DNA of 64,000 nucleotides from a bacterium. GTDB taxonomy: Bacteria > Pseudomonadota > Alphaproteobacteria > Caulobacterales > Caulobacteraceae. The stretch spans positions 23,413-87,412 of the forward strand of contig JAVBXP010000028.1 in the NCBI GenBank assembly GCA_030824495.1, given 5' to 3'. Shown one piece after another: positions 38,414 to 46,489 of the stretch (the first letter of the stretch is position 1; each line of letters opens with the position of its first letter). The translations under genes and the position numbers were made by a program. The notes beneath the pieces are model-generated. The model searched no databases. It worked only from the letters and a program-made list of their open reading frames with translations, and had not been told where the DNA came from.

Positions 38414-38899
38414 TTAAGACGCCGATTCCTTACGCATGGAATCGAGCAATAAGAAGACCACGCCGATCGTGATGGCGCTGTCGGCCACGTTGAATACCCA
38501 GGGGAAGAACCCCAGGCGTTGGAAATCGAGGAAGTCGGCGACTGCACCGAAGCGGATGCGGTCGATGACATTGCCCAGCGCCCCGCCGATCACTAGGCCG
38601 AGGCCCACGGCCATGAACGGCCGTTCGGCCTTGCGAGCCCAGACCGCCAGCACGATGGCCACGATCACCGAGAAGGCCGCCAGCAGCCAGCGGACCAGGT
38701 CGGCGTCGGCCCGGAACAGGCCGAAGCTGACGCCGCGGTTCCAGACCATGGTCAGTGAGAACGGTCCGGCGATCGGCACCGAGAAGCGCGACGGCAGGTC
38801 GTAGACGAACAGGATCCAGTGCTTGGACAACTGGTCGGCGACGATGACGAAGGCGGCCAGGGCGTAGGCCGTCCAGCCCAGTTTCGTGACTGACTTCAT
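38414..38899 (-). CDS. lspA: Lipoprotein signal peptidase (signal peptidase II)
   Basis: LspA cleaves prolipoproteins before the lipidated cysteine in the inner membrane. The 161-residue protein has four spans. DQLSKHWIL near residue 22, the NRGVSFGLF segment near 54, and the two catalytic aspartates in GNVIDRIRFG near 110 and FNVADSAITIG near 140 are all present. Its ATG follows the ileS stop by two bases, so it is co-transcribed with ileS; a DUF3035 lipoprotein gene follows. Confidence 0.95.
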   Translation of the reverse strand: MKSVTKLGWTAYALAAFVIVADQLSKHWILFVYDLPSRFSVPIAGPFSLTMVWNRGVSFGLFRADADLVRWLLAAFSVIVAIVLAVWARKAERPFMAVGLGLVIGGALGNVIDRIRFGAVADFLDFQRLGFFPWVFNVADSAITIGVVFLLLDSMRKESAS

Positions 38900-38901
38900 G
38901 C

Positions 38902-41814
38902 TCAAGCCCGAACCGCGTCCCAGGCCGCGACCGCCTCTGCGTCCCGCAGGCTGAGGTCGGGATAGCGAGGATCGGAACCGACTTCCGGCAGGATGCGCCA
39001 CGAGCGTGCGCACTTCTTGCCTTCCGCCCGCAAAGGTTCGACCGCGACGCCAGGAACGTCGGCGAGGACGAATGCGCCGGCCGGACCTTCGCCCGCCATG
39101 AGGGTCGCCTGGCTGGTGCGGAACACCTCCGCGGCGTCGAGGCCGGCGAAGGCCGCGAGCAGGTCGGCGTCGGCCACGTAGACGCGTGGCGCTGCTTCCA
39201 GGGCCGCGCCCATGCGCTTTTCACGCCGCTCGACCTCGAGCGCGCCGGTGACGACCGACGTCACCTGCTGGACCTTGGCCCAGCGAGCGGCCTCGGCGTC
39301 GTTTCGCCAGTCTGCCGGGGTTTCCGGGATCACCCGCATGCAGTTGGAATGGGCGTCCGGGTAGCGCAGGGTCCAGGCCTCTTCCATCGTGAAAGGCATC
39401 AACGGGGCGAGCCAGGCGGTGAGCCGTTCGAACGCAGCGTCCATCACGGTGCGCGCCGCGCGCCGACGAAGTTCGCCGGGCTGGTCGCAATAGAGGCTGT
39501 CACGGCGGATGTCGAAGAACAGCGACGACAGGTCGGTCTGGCAGAACTCGATGATCGGACGGATCACGTCCTGGAACACGTAGCCTTCGTAGGCGGCGCG
39601 AACCTGGCCATCCAGTTCCCACAGCCGGTGCAGGACGAACCGCTCCAGCGGCGGCATCTGCTCCAGCTCCACCGCCTCGTCAGGCGAATAGTCGGCCAGG
39701 GCGCCCAGCATGTAGCGCACGGTGTTGCGGAGCTTGCGGTAGGCGTCGGAGGTCGTCTGCAGCACGGTCTTGCCGATGCGGCTGTCGTCCGAATAGTCGA
39801 TCATCGCGGCCCACAGCCGGATGATCTCGGCGCCGGACTCGCGGATCACCACCTCGGGATCGACCACGTTGCCCTTGGACTTCGACATCTTCTCGCCGGC
39901 CTCGTCCATGGTGAAGCCGTGGGTGAGGATAGCGTCGTAGGGCGCGCGGCCGCGGGTGCCGGAGCTTTCCAGCAGCGAGGACTGGAACCAGCCGCGATGC
40001 TGGTCGGAGCCTTCCAGATAGAGGTCGGCCGGCCAGCGGGTGTGCTCGCGATTTTCGAGCGTGAAGGCGTGGGTCGATCCGCTGTCGAACCAGACGTCGA
40101 GAATGTCGTCGATCTTCTCGAAGCGGTCCGGATCGTGGCTGCCCAGGAAGTCGGTGACCGGGCGGTTGAACCAGGCGTCAGCGCCCTCGGCCTTGATGGC
40201 CTCGACGATCCTGCGATCGACTTCCGGGTCGTGCAGCGGGTGGTTCGTCTCCTTGTCGACGAACATGGCCAGCGGCGCGCCCCAGGCGCGTTGCCGGCTG
40301 ATCAGCCAGTCGGGACGGCTCTCGACCATCGAGCGGATGCGGTTCTTGCCGCCGGCCGGATAGAAGGCCGTCGCCTCGATGGATTCCAGCGCCGTCTCGC
40401 GCAGGGTCCGGCCGCCGTTGGCGGGGGTGTCGATCGGCTCATCCATGCGGATGAACCACTGCGGCGTGTTGCGGAAGATCACCGGCGCCTTCGAGCGCCA
40501 GGAGTGCGGATAGGAGTGCTCCATCCGGCCGCGGGCCAGCAAGCGCCCGGCCTCGATCAGCTTGTCCATGACCGCGCCGTTGGCCGGTCCGAACTTGCCG
40601 GCCTTCTTGCCTTCGGTCTCCAGCACCTTCAGCCCGCCGAACAACGGCACGTGCGGGTAGTAGGCGCCGTCCTGATCGACCGTGTCGGGGATCTCGCGAT
40701 GGCCATGGGCCAGCCAGACCAGATAGTCGTCTGCGCCGTGGCCTGGCGCGGTGTGCACAAAGCCGGTGCCCGCGTCGTCGGTGACGTGGTCGCCCTGCAG
40801 CAGCGGCACCGGGAAGTCATAGTGGGCGTCCAGGGCGTGCAGCGGATGCTCGCAGACCATGCCCTGACAATCGATAGCCTCGACCCGGCGCCACTTGGCG
40901 ATCTTGGCGGTCTTGAAGACGTCCTCGGCCAGCTTCTCGGCCAGGATCAGGCGGTCGCCAGCCTTGGCCCAGGGCTCGAACTCCAGGCCCTCTTCCATGG
41001 CCTCGACCTGATAGACGGCGTAGCTGATCGACTCTGAATAGCTGATCGCCCGGTTGGCCGGGATGGTCCAGGGCGTGGTGGTCCAGATGACCACGCTGGC
41101 GCCGACGGCGGCGTCGGAGCCTTGCACGACCGGGAACTTGACCCAGATCGTCGGCGAGACATGGTCGTGATACTCGACCTCAGCGTCGGCCAGGGCGGTG
41201 CGCTCGACCGGGCTCCACATCACCGGCTTGGAGCCGCGATAGAGTTGGTCGGTGGCGACGAACTTGTGGAACTCGGCCACGATCGCGGCCTCGCTCGAAT
41301 AGTCCATGGTCGCGTAGCGGTGCTCCCAGTCGCCCAGCACGCCCAGGCGCTTGAAGCCGGCCATTTGCACGGCGATCCACTTGGAGGCGTATTCACGGCA
41401 ACGGGTGCGGAACTCGGCCTTGGAGACCTCGTCCTTGCGGCGACCCTGGCCGCGCAGCTCTTCCTCGATCTTCCACTCGATCGGCAGGCCGTGGCAGTCC
41501 CAGCCCGGCACGTAATCGACGTCGTAGCCCAGCAGGAACCGCGAACGGACCACGAAGTCCTTCAGCGTCTTCTGCAGCGCGTGGCCGATATGAATGGCGC
41601 CGTTCGCATAGGGCGGGCCGTCATGCAGCACGAACAGCGGGGCTCCGGCCCGTTGCCGCTCGGCGCGGATGGCGTTGTAGAGGTCGAGCTTCGCCCAGCT
41701 CTCCAGGATCTCGGGTTCCTTCTTCGGCAACCCGGCGCGCATCGGGAACGGCGTATCGGGAAGGAAGACGGTTTCGCGGTAATCGCGCGAAGGCATTTCG
41801 GCGTCGTCGGCCAT
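38902..41814 (-). CDS. ileS: Isoleucine-tRNA ligase
   Basis: IleRS charges tRNA-Ile and edits mis-activated valine. The 970-residue class I synthetase has the HIGH motif at residues 75-78 (YANGAIHIGHALQKTLKDF), WDCHGLPIEWK, the editing domain with VIWTTTPWTIPANRAI, the KMSKS loop in AGEKMSKSKGN and the C-terminal anticodon-binding region. The C-terminus lacks an obvious zinc finger, since it ends DLSLRDAEAVAAWDAVRA; this is seen in some branches. It starts the ileS-lspA operon. No T-box-like leader is seen upstream. Confidence 0.96.
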   Translation of the reverse strand: MADDAEMPSRDYRETVFLPDTPFPMRAGLPKKEPEILESWAKLDLYNAIRAERQRAGAPLFVLHDGPPYANGAIHIGHALQKTLKDFVVRSRFLLGYDVDYVPGWDCHGLPIEWKIEEELRGQGRRKDEVSKAEFRTRCREYASKWIAVQMAGFKRLGVLGDWEHRYATMDYSSEAAIVAEFHKFVATDQLYRGSKPVMWSPVERTALADAEVEYHDHVSPTIWVKFPVVQGSDAAVGASVVIWTTTPWTIPANRAISYSESISYAVYQVEAMEEGLEFEPWAKAGDRLILAEKLAEDVFKTAKIAKWRRVEAIDCQGMVCEHPLHALDAHYDFPVPLLQGDHVTDDAGTGFVHTAPGHGADDYLVWLAHGHREIPDTVDQDGAYYPHVPLFGGLKVLETEGKKAGKFGPANGAVMDKLIEAGRLLARGRMEHSYPHSWRSKAPVIFRNTPQWFIRMDEPIDTPANGGRTLRETALESIEATAFYPAGGKNRIRSMVESRPDWLISRQRAWGAPLAMFVDKETNHPLHDPEVDRRIVEAIKAEGADAWFNRPVTDFLGSHDPDRFEKIDDILDVWFDSGSTHAFTLENREHTRWPADLYLEGSDQHRGWFQSSLLESSGTRGRAPYDAILTHGFTMDEAGEKMSKSKGNVVDPEVVIRESGAEIIRLWAAMIDYSDDSRIGKTVLQTTSDAYRKLRNTVRYMLGALADYSPDEAVELEQMPPLERFVLHRLWELDGQVRAAYEGYVFQDVIRPIIEFCQTDLSSLFFDIRRDSLYCDQPGELRRRAARTVMDAAFERLTAWLAPLMPFTMEEAWTLRYPDAHSNCMRVIPETPADWRNDAEAARWAKVQQVTSVVTGALEVERREKRMGAALEAAPRVYVADADLLAAFAGLDAAEVFRTSQATLMAGEGPAGAFVLADVPGVAVEPLRAEGKKCARSWRILPEVGSDPRYPDLSLRDAEAVAAWDAVRA

Positions 41815-42011
41815 GGGACTTTCCAGCTTGGCTCGGAACTTGGGGACTTAGACGGGTGGAACCCGGCGCGCGCTGGAGCGATCGTCCGGCGGCGTCACGC
41901 CGGGCGGATAATTCGTAGGGTTTTCCGAACCGAAGTCATGTTCGGGCTGTAGCAGAGGGCGCCGCCCCGCGCGAGCCCCCAATGGACGCCAGGCGGTCAC
42001 CGGCCCGGGAT

Positions 42012-42044
42012 TTGACTTCCGAGGCGCGGACCCCCACTATCTAG
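42012..42044 (+). promoter_or_regulatory. Probable promoter for a leaderless micro-ORF transcript
   Basis: TTGACTT (42012-42018) and ACTATCTAG (42036-42044) resemble the alphaproteobacterial -35 and -10, with slightly long spacing. Transcription would start at about the ATG at 42050. Confidence 0.4.
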
Positions 42045-42049
42045 GTGCG

Positions 42050-42115
42050 ATGAGTATTTGCATGAACATGCCGCGCCGAGCGCACCATGCGGGCCGCCTA
42101 GTCCAAGGAGACTAG
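42050..42115 (+). CDS. Possible 21-residue leader peptide
   Basis: ATG at 42050 encodes MSICMNMPRRAHHAGRLVQG plus Asp and stops with TAG at 42115. It begins about 6 bases after a likely -10, so the mRNA would be leaderless. The stop codon forms part of a 6-bp hairpin, and a larger hairpin follows. The composition (three Met and one Cys early, then basic) does not suggest a classical amino-acid attenuator. It may be regulatory or chance. Confidence 0.35.
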   Translation: MSICMNMPRRAHHAGRLVQGD

Positions 42116-42153
42116 CCCCGAACTCATATCGGCTGTGCGCCGAGGGTTCGGGG
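42098..42153 (+). promoter_or_regulatory. Two consecutive hairpins, attenuator- or sRNA-like
   Basis: CTAGTC/GACTAG (42098-42103, 42110-42115) holds AAGGA in its loop. CCCCGAAC/GTTCGGGG (42116-42123, 42146-42153) encloses an inner TCGGC/GCCGA stem (42129-42133, 42139-42143). Both lie between the tiny ORF and the small gene at 42223. No T-run follows, so translation control is more likely than termination. Confidence 0.45.
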
Positions 42154-42222
42154 ATGCTTCCTCAAAAATCCTGATCACTATCCCGATAACCGTGGCGTTT
42201 CGTCACGCGGAGCATCGTGAAC

Positions 42223-42384
42223 ATGTCGAAACAGAAGAAGCCTCCCGCAGATACTGCGGGTGATCTTTCTCGTGCGCGAAATGCGGACCAGCCTACTGCC
42301 GAGGTTCTGCCGTTCCGCCCGCGCCGTGAGGCCGCAATCCCTGACCCCGATCCCGACAACCAGCCGCCGCCCTCGGCGGCCTGA
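42223..42384 (+). CDS. Small hypothetical protein upstream of the Rnk-like gene
   Basis: A 53-codon frame starts MSKQKKPPADTAGDLSRARN, passes VLPFRPRREAAIP and ends DNQPPPSAA. It is polar and Pro-rich, with no membrane segment or known domain that I can see. GCGGAG lies about 10 bases before the ATG and the next gene begins 22 bases after its stop with its own AAGGAA. The base composition and the V-x-PFRPR motif suggest a real protein, but it could be non-coding leader sequence. Confidence 0.5.
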   Translation: MSKQKKPPADTAGDLSRARNADQPTAEVLPFRPRREAAIPDPDPDNQPPPSAA

Positions 42385-42406
42385 CCCCAATTTCAAGGAA
42401 CTGAAC

Positions 42407-42802
42407 ATGACCACCAAGACCAAGGCCCGCCCAAAGGTGCGGGTGACCGAAGCCGATTTCGAAAAGCTGGCCGCCATTGGCCGTGCCTCGCGCTCACCGA
42501 TGCCGGGCGCGACCCTGCTGCTTGAGGAGCTGGAGCGCTTCGCCATTGTTTCCGACCAGAGCGAGCGCCGCTCGAAGTTCGTGCGCCTGGGATCGCAGGT
42601 GACCTATCGCGATCTGGTTCTCCAGCGCGAGCGCACGGTCCGCGTCGGCCTGCCTGGGGAAGCCAATGTCGACGAGAACCGCATCTCCGTGCTCGCCCCG
42701 GTGGGCGCGGCCTTGATGGGTCTGTCGGTCGGCGACATCTTCCGCTGGCTGGGTCCGGACGAGAAGCCGCGCGAGATCGAGGTGCTGCAGATCGAGGACT
42801 AG
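42407..42802 (+). CDS. rnk: GreA/GreB-family factor, Rnk-like (nucleoside diphosphate kinase regulator)
   Basis: The 131-residue product has a short N-terminal region VRVTEADFEKLAAIGRASRS followed by a C-terminal GreA/GreB-type FKBP-like domain: FVRLGSQVTYRDL, RTVRVGLPGEANVDENRISVLAPVGAALMGLSVGDIFRW. This is the Rnk layout, in which the long Gre coiled coil is missing, so it may bind RNA polymerase's secondary channel without cleavage activity. AAGGAA lies 5-10 bases before the ATG. It converges with ribF, overlapping by four bases. Confidence 0.85.
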   Translation: MTTKTKARPKVRVTEADFEKLAAIGRASRSPMPGATLLLEELERFAIVSDQSERRSKFVRLGSQVTYRDLVLQRERTVRVGLPGEANVDENRISVLAPVGAALMGLSVGDIFRWLGPDEKPREIEVLQIED

Positions 42803-43734
42803 AACTCGGGCAACAGCAGCGCCCGGGCCTGGGCGGCGTCGGCCATGACCTGGGTGGTCATGGTCTCGAGGCTGTCGAACTTCTCTTCCGGGCGCAGGAA
42901 GGCGATCAGGTCGGTCTCGATCACTTGGTCGTAGATGTCCTCGTCGAAGTCGAACAGCCAGACTTCCAGGCGCGGGGCGATCTCGCCGGCGATGGTCGGA
43001 TTGACCCCGATGTTGGCGACGCCGGCGATCTCGCGGCCATCGGGCAGGCGGGTGCGCGTGGCGTAGACCCCCAGCTTGGGGATCACATAGTCGGTCAGCG
43101 CCACATTGGCGGTCGGGAAGCCCAGGGTGCGGCCAAGCTGACGACCGCGTTCGACCGCGCCTTCGATGGCGAACGGGCGGCCGAGGATGAAGGCGGCCTG
43201 TTCCGGATATCCGTCCCGCAGCGCTTCGCGCACGCCGGTGGAGGAGAACTTGGTGTCGCCCTGACCCAAGGCTTCGGCGACCGACACCGTGAAGTTGAGC
43301 TCCTTGCCATACTTCGCCATCAGCTCGGGGCTGCCGGTGCGGCCCTTGCCGAACGAGACGTCGAAGCCGACGGCGACGTGACAAACGCCGAGCCCCTGAG
43401 CCAGCACCTGGCTTGCGAACTCGTAGTCGGTGAGGTCGGCCATTTCGCGGTCGAAGGGCAGGACATGGAAGATGTCGACGCCCAGCGCCGCGAGGGCGCG
43501 CGCCTGCTGGTCGGTCTTCATGATCCGGAACGTGGGAGCGTCCGGCTGGAAGATCTGCCGGGGATGCGGATCAAAGCTGATGACGCCGAGCGGCGCCTTC
43601 AGCGCCTGGGCTGCTTTCGCCGCCTGGGCGATGACCTTCTGGTGGCCGCGATGGACGCCGTCGAAATTGCCGAAGGCGACGGCGGCGCCGCGATCGGAGG
43701 CCTCCAGGCCCTTCCAGCCGTGAACGATACGCAT
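42799..43734 (-). CDS. ribF: Bifunctional riboflavin kinase/FMN adenylyltransferase
   Basis: RibF phosphorylates riboflavin and adenylates FMN to FAD. The 311-residue protein has the nucleotidyltransferase motif AFGNFDGVHRGHQKVI near residue 21, the FDPHPRQIF segment near 55 and VGFDVSFGKGRTGS near 122, then the kinase domain with GRQLGRTLGFPTANVAL near 197 and GVANIGVNPTI. The order maoC then ribF is common in alphaproteobacteria; MaoC ends two bases before its start. A plus-strand cassette separates it from ileS, its frequent neighbour. Confidence 0.95.
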   Translation of the reverse strand: MRIVHGWKGLEASDRGAAVAFGNFDGVHRGHQKVIAQAAKAAQALKAPLGVISFDPHPRQIFQPDAPTFRIMKTDQQARALAALGVDIFHVLPFDREMADLTDYEFASQVLAQGLGVCHVAVGFDVSFGKGRTGSPELMAKYGKELNFTVSVAEALGQGDTKFSSTGVREALRDGYPEQAAFILGRPFAIEGAVERGRQLGRTLGFPTANVALTDYVIPKLGVYATRTRLPDGREIAGVANIGVNPTIAGEIAPRLEVWLFDFDEDIYDQVIETDLIAFLRPEEKFDSLETMTTQVMADAAQARALLLPEF

Positions 43735-43736
43735 GG

Positions 43737-44180
43737 CTAGCCGGCCTTCGTGGTGTTGCGGCGGGGCACCATGACCACGGCCTCGCCATCGACGACGGTC
43801 TTGCCGTCGACCTGACAGACGGTGGTCAGGGTCGCGTGGGCGCGCCGTTCGTCCAGCGCCTGGACGGTCACGCGCGTCACCACCGGGTCGCCGATCTTAA
43901 CAGGGCGCCGGAAGCGCAGGGATTGGGTGAGATAGATCGCGCCAGGGCCCGGCAGCTTGGTGCCCAGCATCGCCGAGATATAGGCGCCCGACAGCATGCC
44001 GTGAGCGATACGGCCCTGGAACGGCGTCGTCAGGGCATAGGCTTCGTCCAGGTGCACAGGATTGGTGTCGCCGGACACGGCGGCGAAGGCCTCGACGTCC
44101 GCCGCGCCCACGATCTTCGTGGTCTCGGCCGACTGACCGATGGTCAGATCCTCGAAGAAAATCCCCTGCACGCCCACCAC
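43737..44180 (-). CDS. MaoC family (R)-enoyl-CoA hydratase-like protein
   Basis: The 147-residue hot-dog-fold protein contains the hydratase-2 motif: VSGDTNPVHLDEAYA with the catalytic Asp and His, followed by GRIAHGMLSGAYISAMLG. That fits an (R)-specific enoyl-CoA hydratase (PhaJ-like) or a related C4/C5-CoA hydratase. It is the size of a single-domain enzyme. It lies between the HAD hydrolase gene (35 bases) and ribF (2 bases) in one minus-strand operon. A link to the acyl-CoA genes at 47-56 kb is inferred. Confidence 0.88.
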   Translation of the reverse strand: MVGVQGIFFEDLTIGQSAETTKIVGAADVEAFAAVSGDTNPVHLDEAYALTTPFQGRIAHGMLSGAYISAMLGTKLPGPGAIYLTQSLRFRRPVKIGDPVVTRVTVQALDERRAHATLTTVCQVDGKTVVDGEAVVMVPRRNTTKAG

Positions 44181-44215
44181 TCCTGACAGTTCGAGCCCTA
44201 GTTAGCGGCTTTTGC

Positions 44216-45079
44216 TCACCACGCCAGATCGGCGATGGCGTAGGTGGCCCGCGCGCCGTCCTTGGCGAGCAGGCGCTCGACCGCCGAGACGTCGAGGCCG
44301 TCGTCGCCAATCGTCTCGGCGCCATGGATGCCGCTGGCGACGAACAGCACGTCCAGCTCTTGGTCGTTGGCGCCCTTGGCGTCGGTGGCGACGGCGTCGC
44401 CGATGCAGAGCACGCGCGAGCGGTCGATATGCTTGCCGAGCAGGACCTGCGCCTCGCCGAGGCAGAGATCGTAGATCGGGGCGTGAGGCTTGCCGGCCAT
44501 GATCACCTGGCCGCCAAGCTGCTCGTAGCGCTGGGCCAGCGCCCCGCCGCAATAGATCAGCTTGTCGCCGCGCTGCACCACGATGTCCGGGTTGGCGCAG
44601 ATCATCGGCAGACCGCGCGCGATGGTCGTCTTGAAGCGCGCCTCGTAGTCGTCCGGTCCCTCGACCTCGTCATCGACAGGGCCGGTGCAGGAGATGAAGG
44701 CCGCGTCCTCGGGACCGGCGAAGGCCAGGTCGAGACCCTCATAGAGGACGAAGTCGCGATCGGGGCCGATGGCCCAGGCCGGCCCAGGCGCGCGGCCGCT
44801 CAACAGGATGCGGGTGGCGTCGCCCGACGAGACGAAGGCCGACCACGCCTCGCGCGGAACGCCGAGTTCGTCGAGTTGCTCATGCACGGCGCTCGACGGG
44901 CGCGGAGAGTTGGAGATCAGGATCACCGGGCCGCGCTCGGCGCGCCAGCGCGCCAGCGCCTCGCAGGCGGCGGGGAAGCTCTCGCGTCCGTTGTGGATCA
45001 CCCCCCAGACATCGGAGAGCAGCACGTCGTAGCGGTCGGCCACGGCCGAGAGGCCGGAGATCAGGGCAGGTGCGGTCAT
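44216..45079 (-). CDS. TIGR01459 family HAD-type hydrolase
   Basis: The 287-residue protein is a HAD phosphatase with a type IIA cap, related to NagD and phosphoglycolate phosphatase. Motif I is DVLLSDVWGVIHNG (DxxG variant with DVWG), motif II is VILISNSPRP, and motif IV is CIGDAVATDAKGAND near residue 237; AGKPHAPIYDL is the conserved lysine region. The family is common in alphaproteobacteria and its substrate is not established. It lies between tipF and maoC on the same strand. The ATG at 45079 begins at the typical N-terminus. Confidence 0.88.
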   Translation of the reverse strand: MTAPALISGLSAVADRYDVLLSDVWGVIHNGRESFPAACEALARWRAERGPVILISNSPRPSSAVHEQLDELGVPREAWSAFVSSGDATRILLSGRAPGPAWAIGPDRDFVLYEGLDLAFAGPEDAAFISCTGPVDDEVEGPDDYEARFKTTIARGLPMICANPDIVVQRGDKLIYCGGALAQRYEQLGGQVIMAGKPHAPIYDLCLGEAQVLLGKHIDRSRVLCIGDAVATDAKGANDQELDVLFVASGIHGAETIGDDGLDVSAVERLLAKDGARATYAIADLAW

Positions 45080-45128
45080 GCTCGGGCGGTACCGGGCCGT
45101 GCGACGAAGGTCAATGCGCGCAGGGCGG

Positions 45129-46412
45129 TCAGCCCCTGGCGCCGACCCGCCTGCGCGGGTTCGGATGCAGGAACTCGGCCGGGGGATCGGTCTCGGCCAG
45201 GACAGCGTCGCGGATCGCCCGCGGCTCGCCGAACAGATGGCCTTGGCCAAAGGCGATATCGAGCTCGAGGATATCGACGATCTGGCGCTCGCTCTCGACC
45301 TTTTCGGCGATCAGGTCGACGCCGTAGCGGCGGGTCAGCGAGGCGAAGTCCTGGGCCGCGAGGTCGGGCATCGAGCGGAAGACCAGGCCATCCTCGGTTT
45401 CCAGCAGCTCTTCCAGCAGGAAGGGGGCGCTGACCTTCAGGAACTTCACGTCGGCGCGGGCCAGGTCGTGGAAGTCGATGTCGAGGTCGTGGACCTTGTC
45501 GAGCGAGAAGCGGAAGCCCAGCTCGGCCAGCCGGCCCATGTTGCGGGCCTCGACCGCGCCGCGCGCGTCAAAGGCGGCCTGTCCAAGTTCGAAGATCAGG
45601 GCGCCCGCCAGGTCGCGATTGTCGGCGAGCAGTTCGAGAAACTGCGGGAAGAAGGTTTCGTCCGCGAGGCTGGCGATCGAGATGTTGCAGAAGATGCCGA
45701 CCTTACGGTCCTGCTTGGCCAACCGGCGCACGATCTGCACGCAACGGAACAGCAGCAGGTTGTCGATCGAGGTGACCAGGCCTTCGGGCTCGGCGACCGC
45801 CAGATACTCTGCCGGCATCAAGACGCGGCCGCTTTCATCGCGCAGTCGCGAATAACTTTCGTAGAAGACGGTCCGGCGCTGAGGCAGGCCGACGATGGGT
45901 TGCAGGTAGAGATCGACGCGGTTCTCAGCCAGGGCCGCGCGAACGGTGTCGAGCAGGGCCGCCGACTGGCGGGCCCGGGTGTTGGCGTCCTGACGGGCGG
46001 CGAATGGCGCGACGGTGACGCGCTCCTCCAACCGATGCCCCATGCGCTCGACCAGATCCTCCAGCATGTGGACCTCGTCGGACAGCGCCTCGGAACGGTT
46101 CACGTCGTCGCTGACCGCGTCGGCGACTTCGCTCATTCGCGCGTCCACCAACTCCATCTGGCCCAGCATGATCCGCTGGGCGTCGCGCAGAGATTCCAGT
46201 TCCTTGCGGACAGCGCGCAATTTCAGGGATTGGGCGACCAGAGCATGGACGGCGAAGCAAAGGCCAAGTCCGCCGACCAGGGCGGCGACGCCCGCAGCCC
46301 AGCCTCCGCCGTTCCGCCACAGCAGCAGGGCGACGATCAGAGCGAGACAGAGGTAGGTGGCCGAAAGCGCCACCGAGGTGAACTGCCGCATGAGCCCGCG
46401 TGTCCGAATCAC
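45129..46412 (-). CDS. tipF: TipF-like protein with degenerate EAL domain
   Basis: The 427-residue protein has two N-terminal spans (about 8-30 and 38-60), a coiled coil with LKLRAVRKELESLRDAQRIM and a C-terminal EAL domain (about 165-400). The EAL signature reads YESYSRLRD, and the DDFG catalytic motif is replaced by LDKVHDLD, so phosphodiesterase activity is unlikely. Caulobacter TipF has this topology: it binds c-di-GMP with a degenerate EAL domain and promotes flagellar motor assembly at the pole. No flagellar genes adjoin it. The assignment rests on topology and degeneracy. Confidence 0.75.
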   Translation of the reverse strand: MIRTRGLMRQFTSVALSATYLCLALIVALLLWRNGGGWAAGVAALVGGLGLCFAVHALVAQSLKLRAVRKELESLRDAQRIMLGQMELVDARMSEVADAVSDDVNRSEALSDEVHMLEDLVERMGHRLEERVTVAPFAARQDANTRARQSAALLDTVRAALAENRVDLYLQPIVGLPQRRTVFYESYSRLRDESGRVLMPAEYLAVAEPEGLVTSIDNLLLFRCVQIVRRLAKQDRKVGIFCNISIASLADETFFPQFLELLADNRDLAGALIFELGQAAFDARGAVEARNMGRLAELGFRFSLDKVHDLDIDFHDLARADVKFLKVSAPFLLEELLETEDGLVFRSMPDLAAQDFASLTRRYGVDLIAEKVESERQIVDILELDIAFGQGHLFGEPRAIRDAVLAETDPPAEFLHPNPRRRVGARG

Positions 46413-46489
46413 CCGGAGTATCGGACGGCGAAGCTGGACAAGTCGAATGGATTAACGGCTTTGCGCCCAACCTGGGCGCCAAGGCGCCT

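Noticed and set aside
38414..39013. Longer start for lspA inside ileS
   Set aside because: The extra residues are ileS read in another frame; the ATG at 38899 gives the family N-terminus and length.
39349..41037. A 562-codon open frame opposite ileS
   Set aside because: It mirrors the synthetase codon pattern on the reverse strand and carries no family motif.
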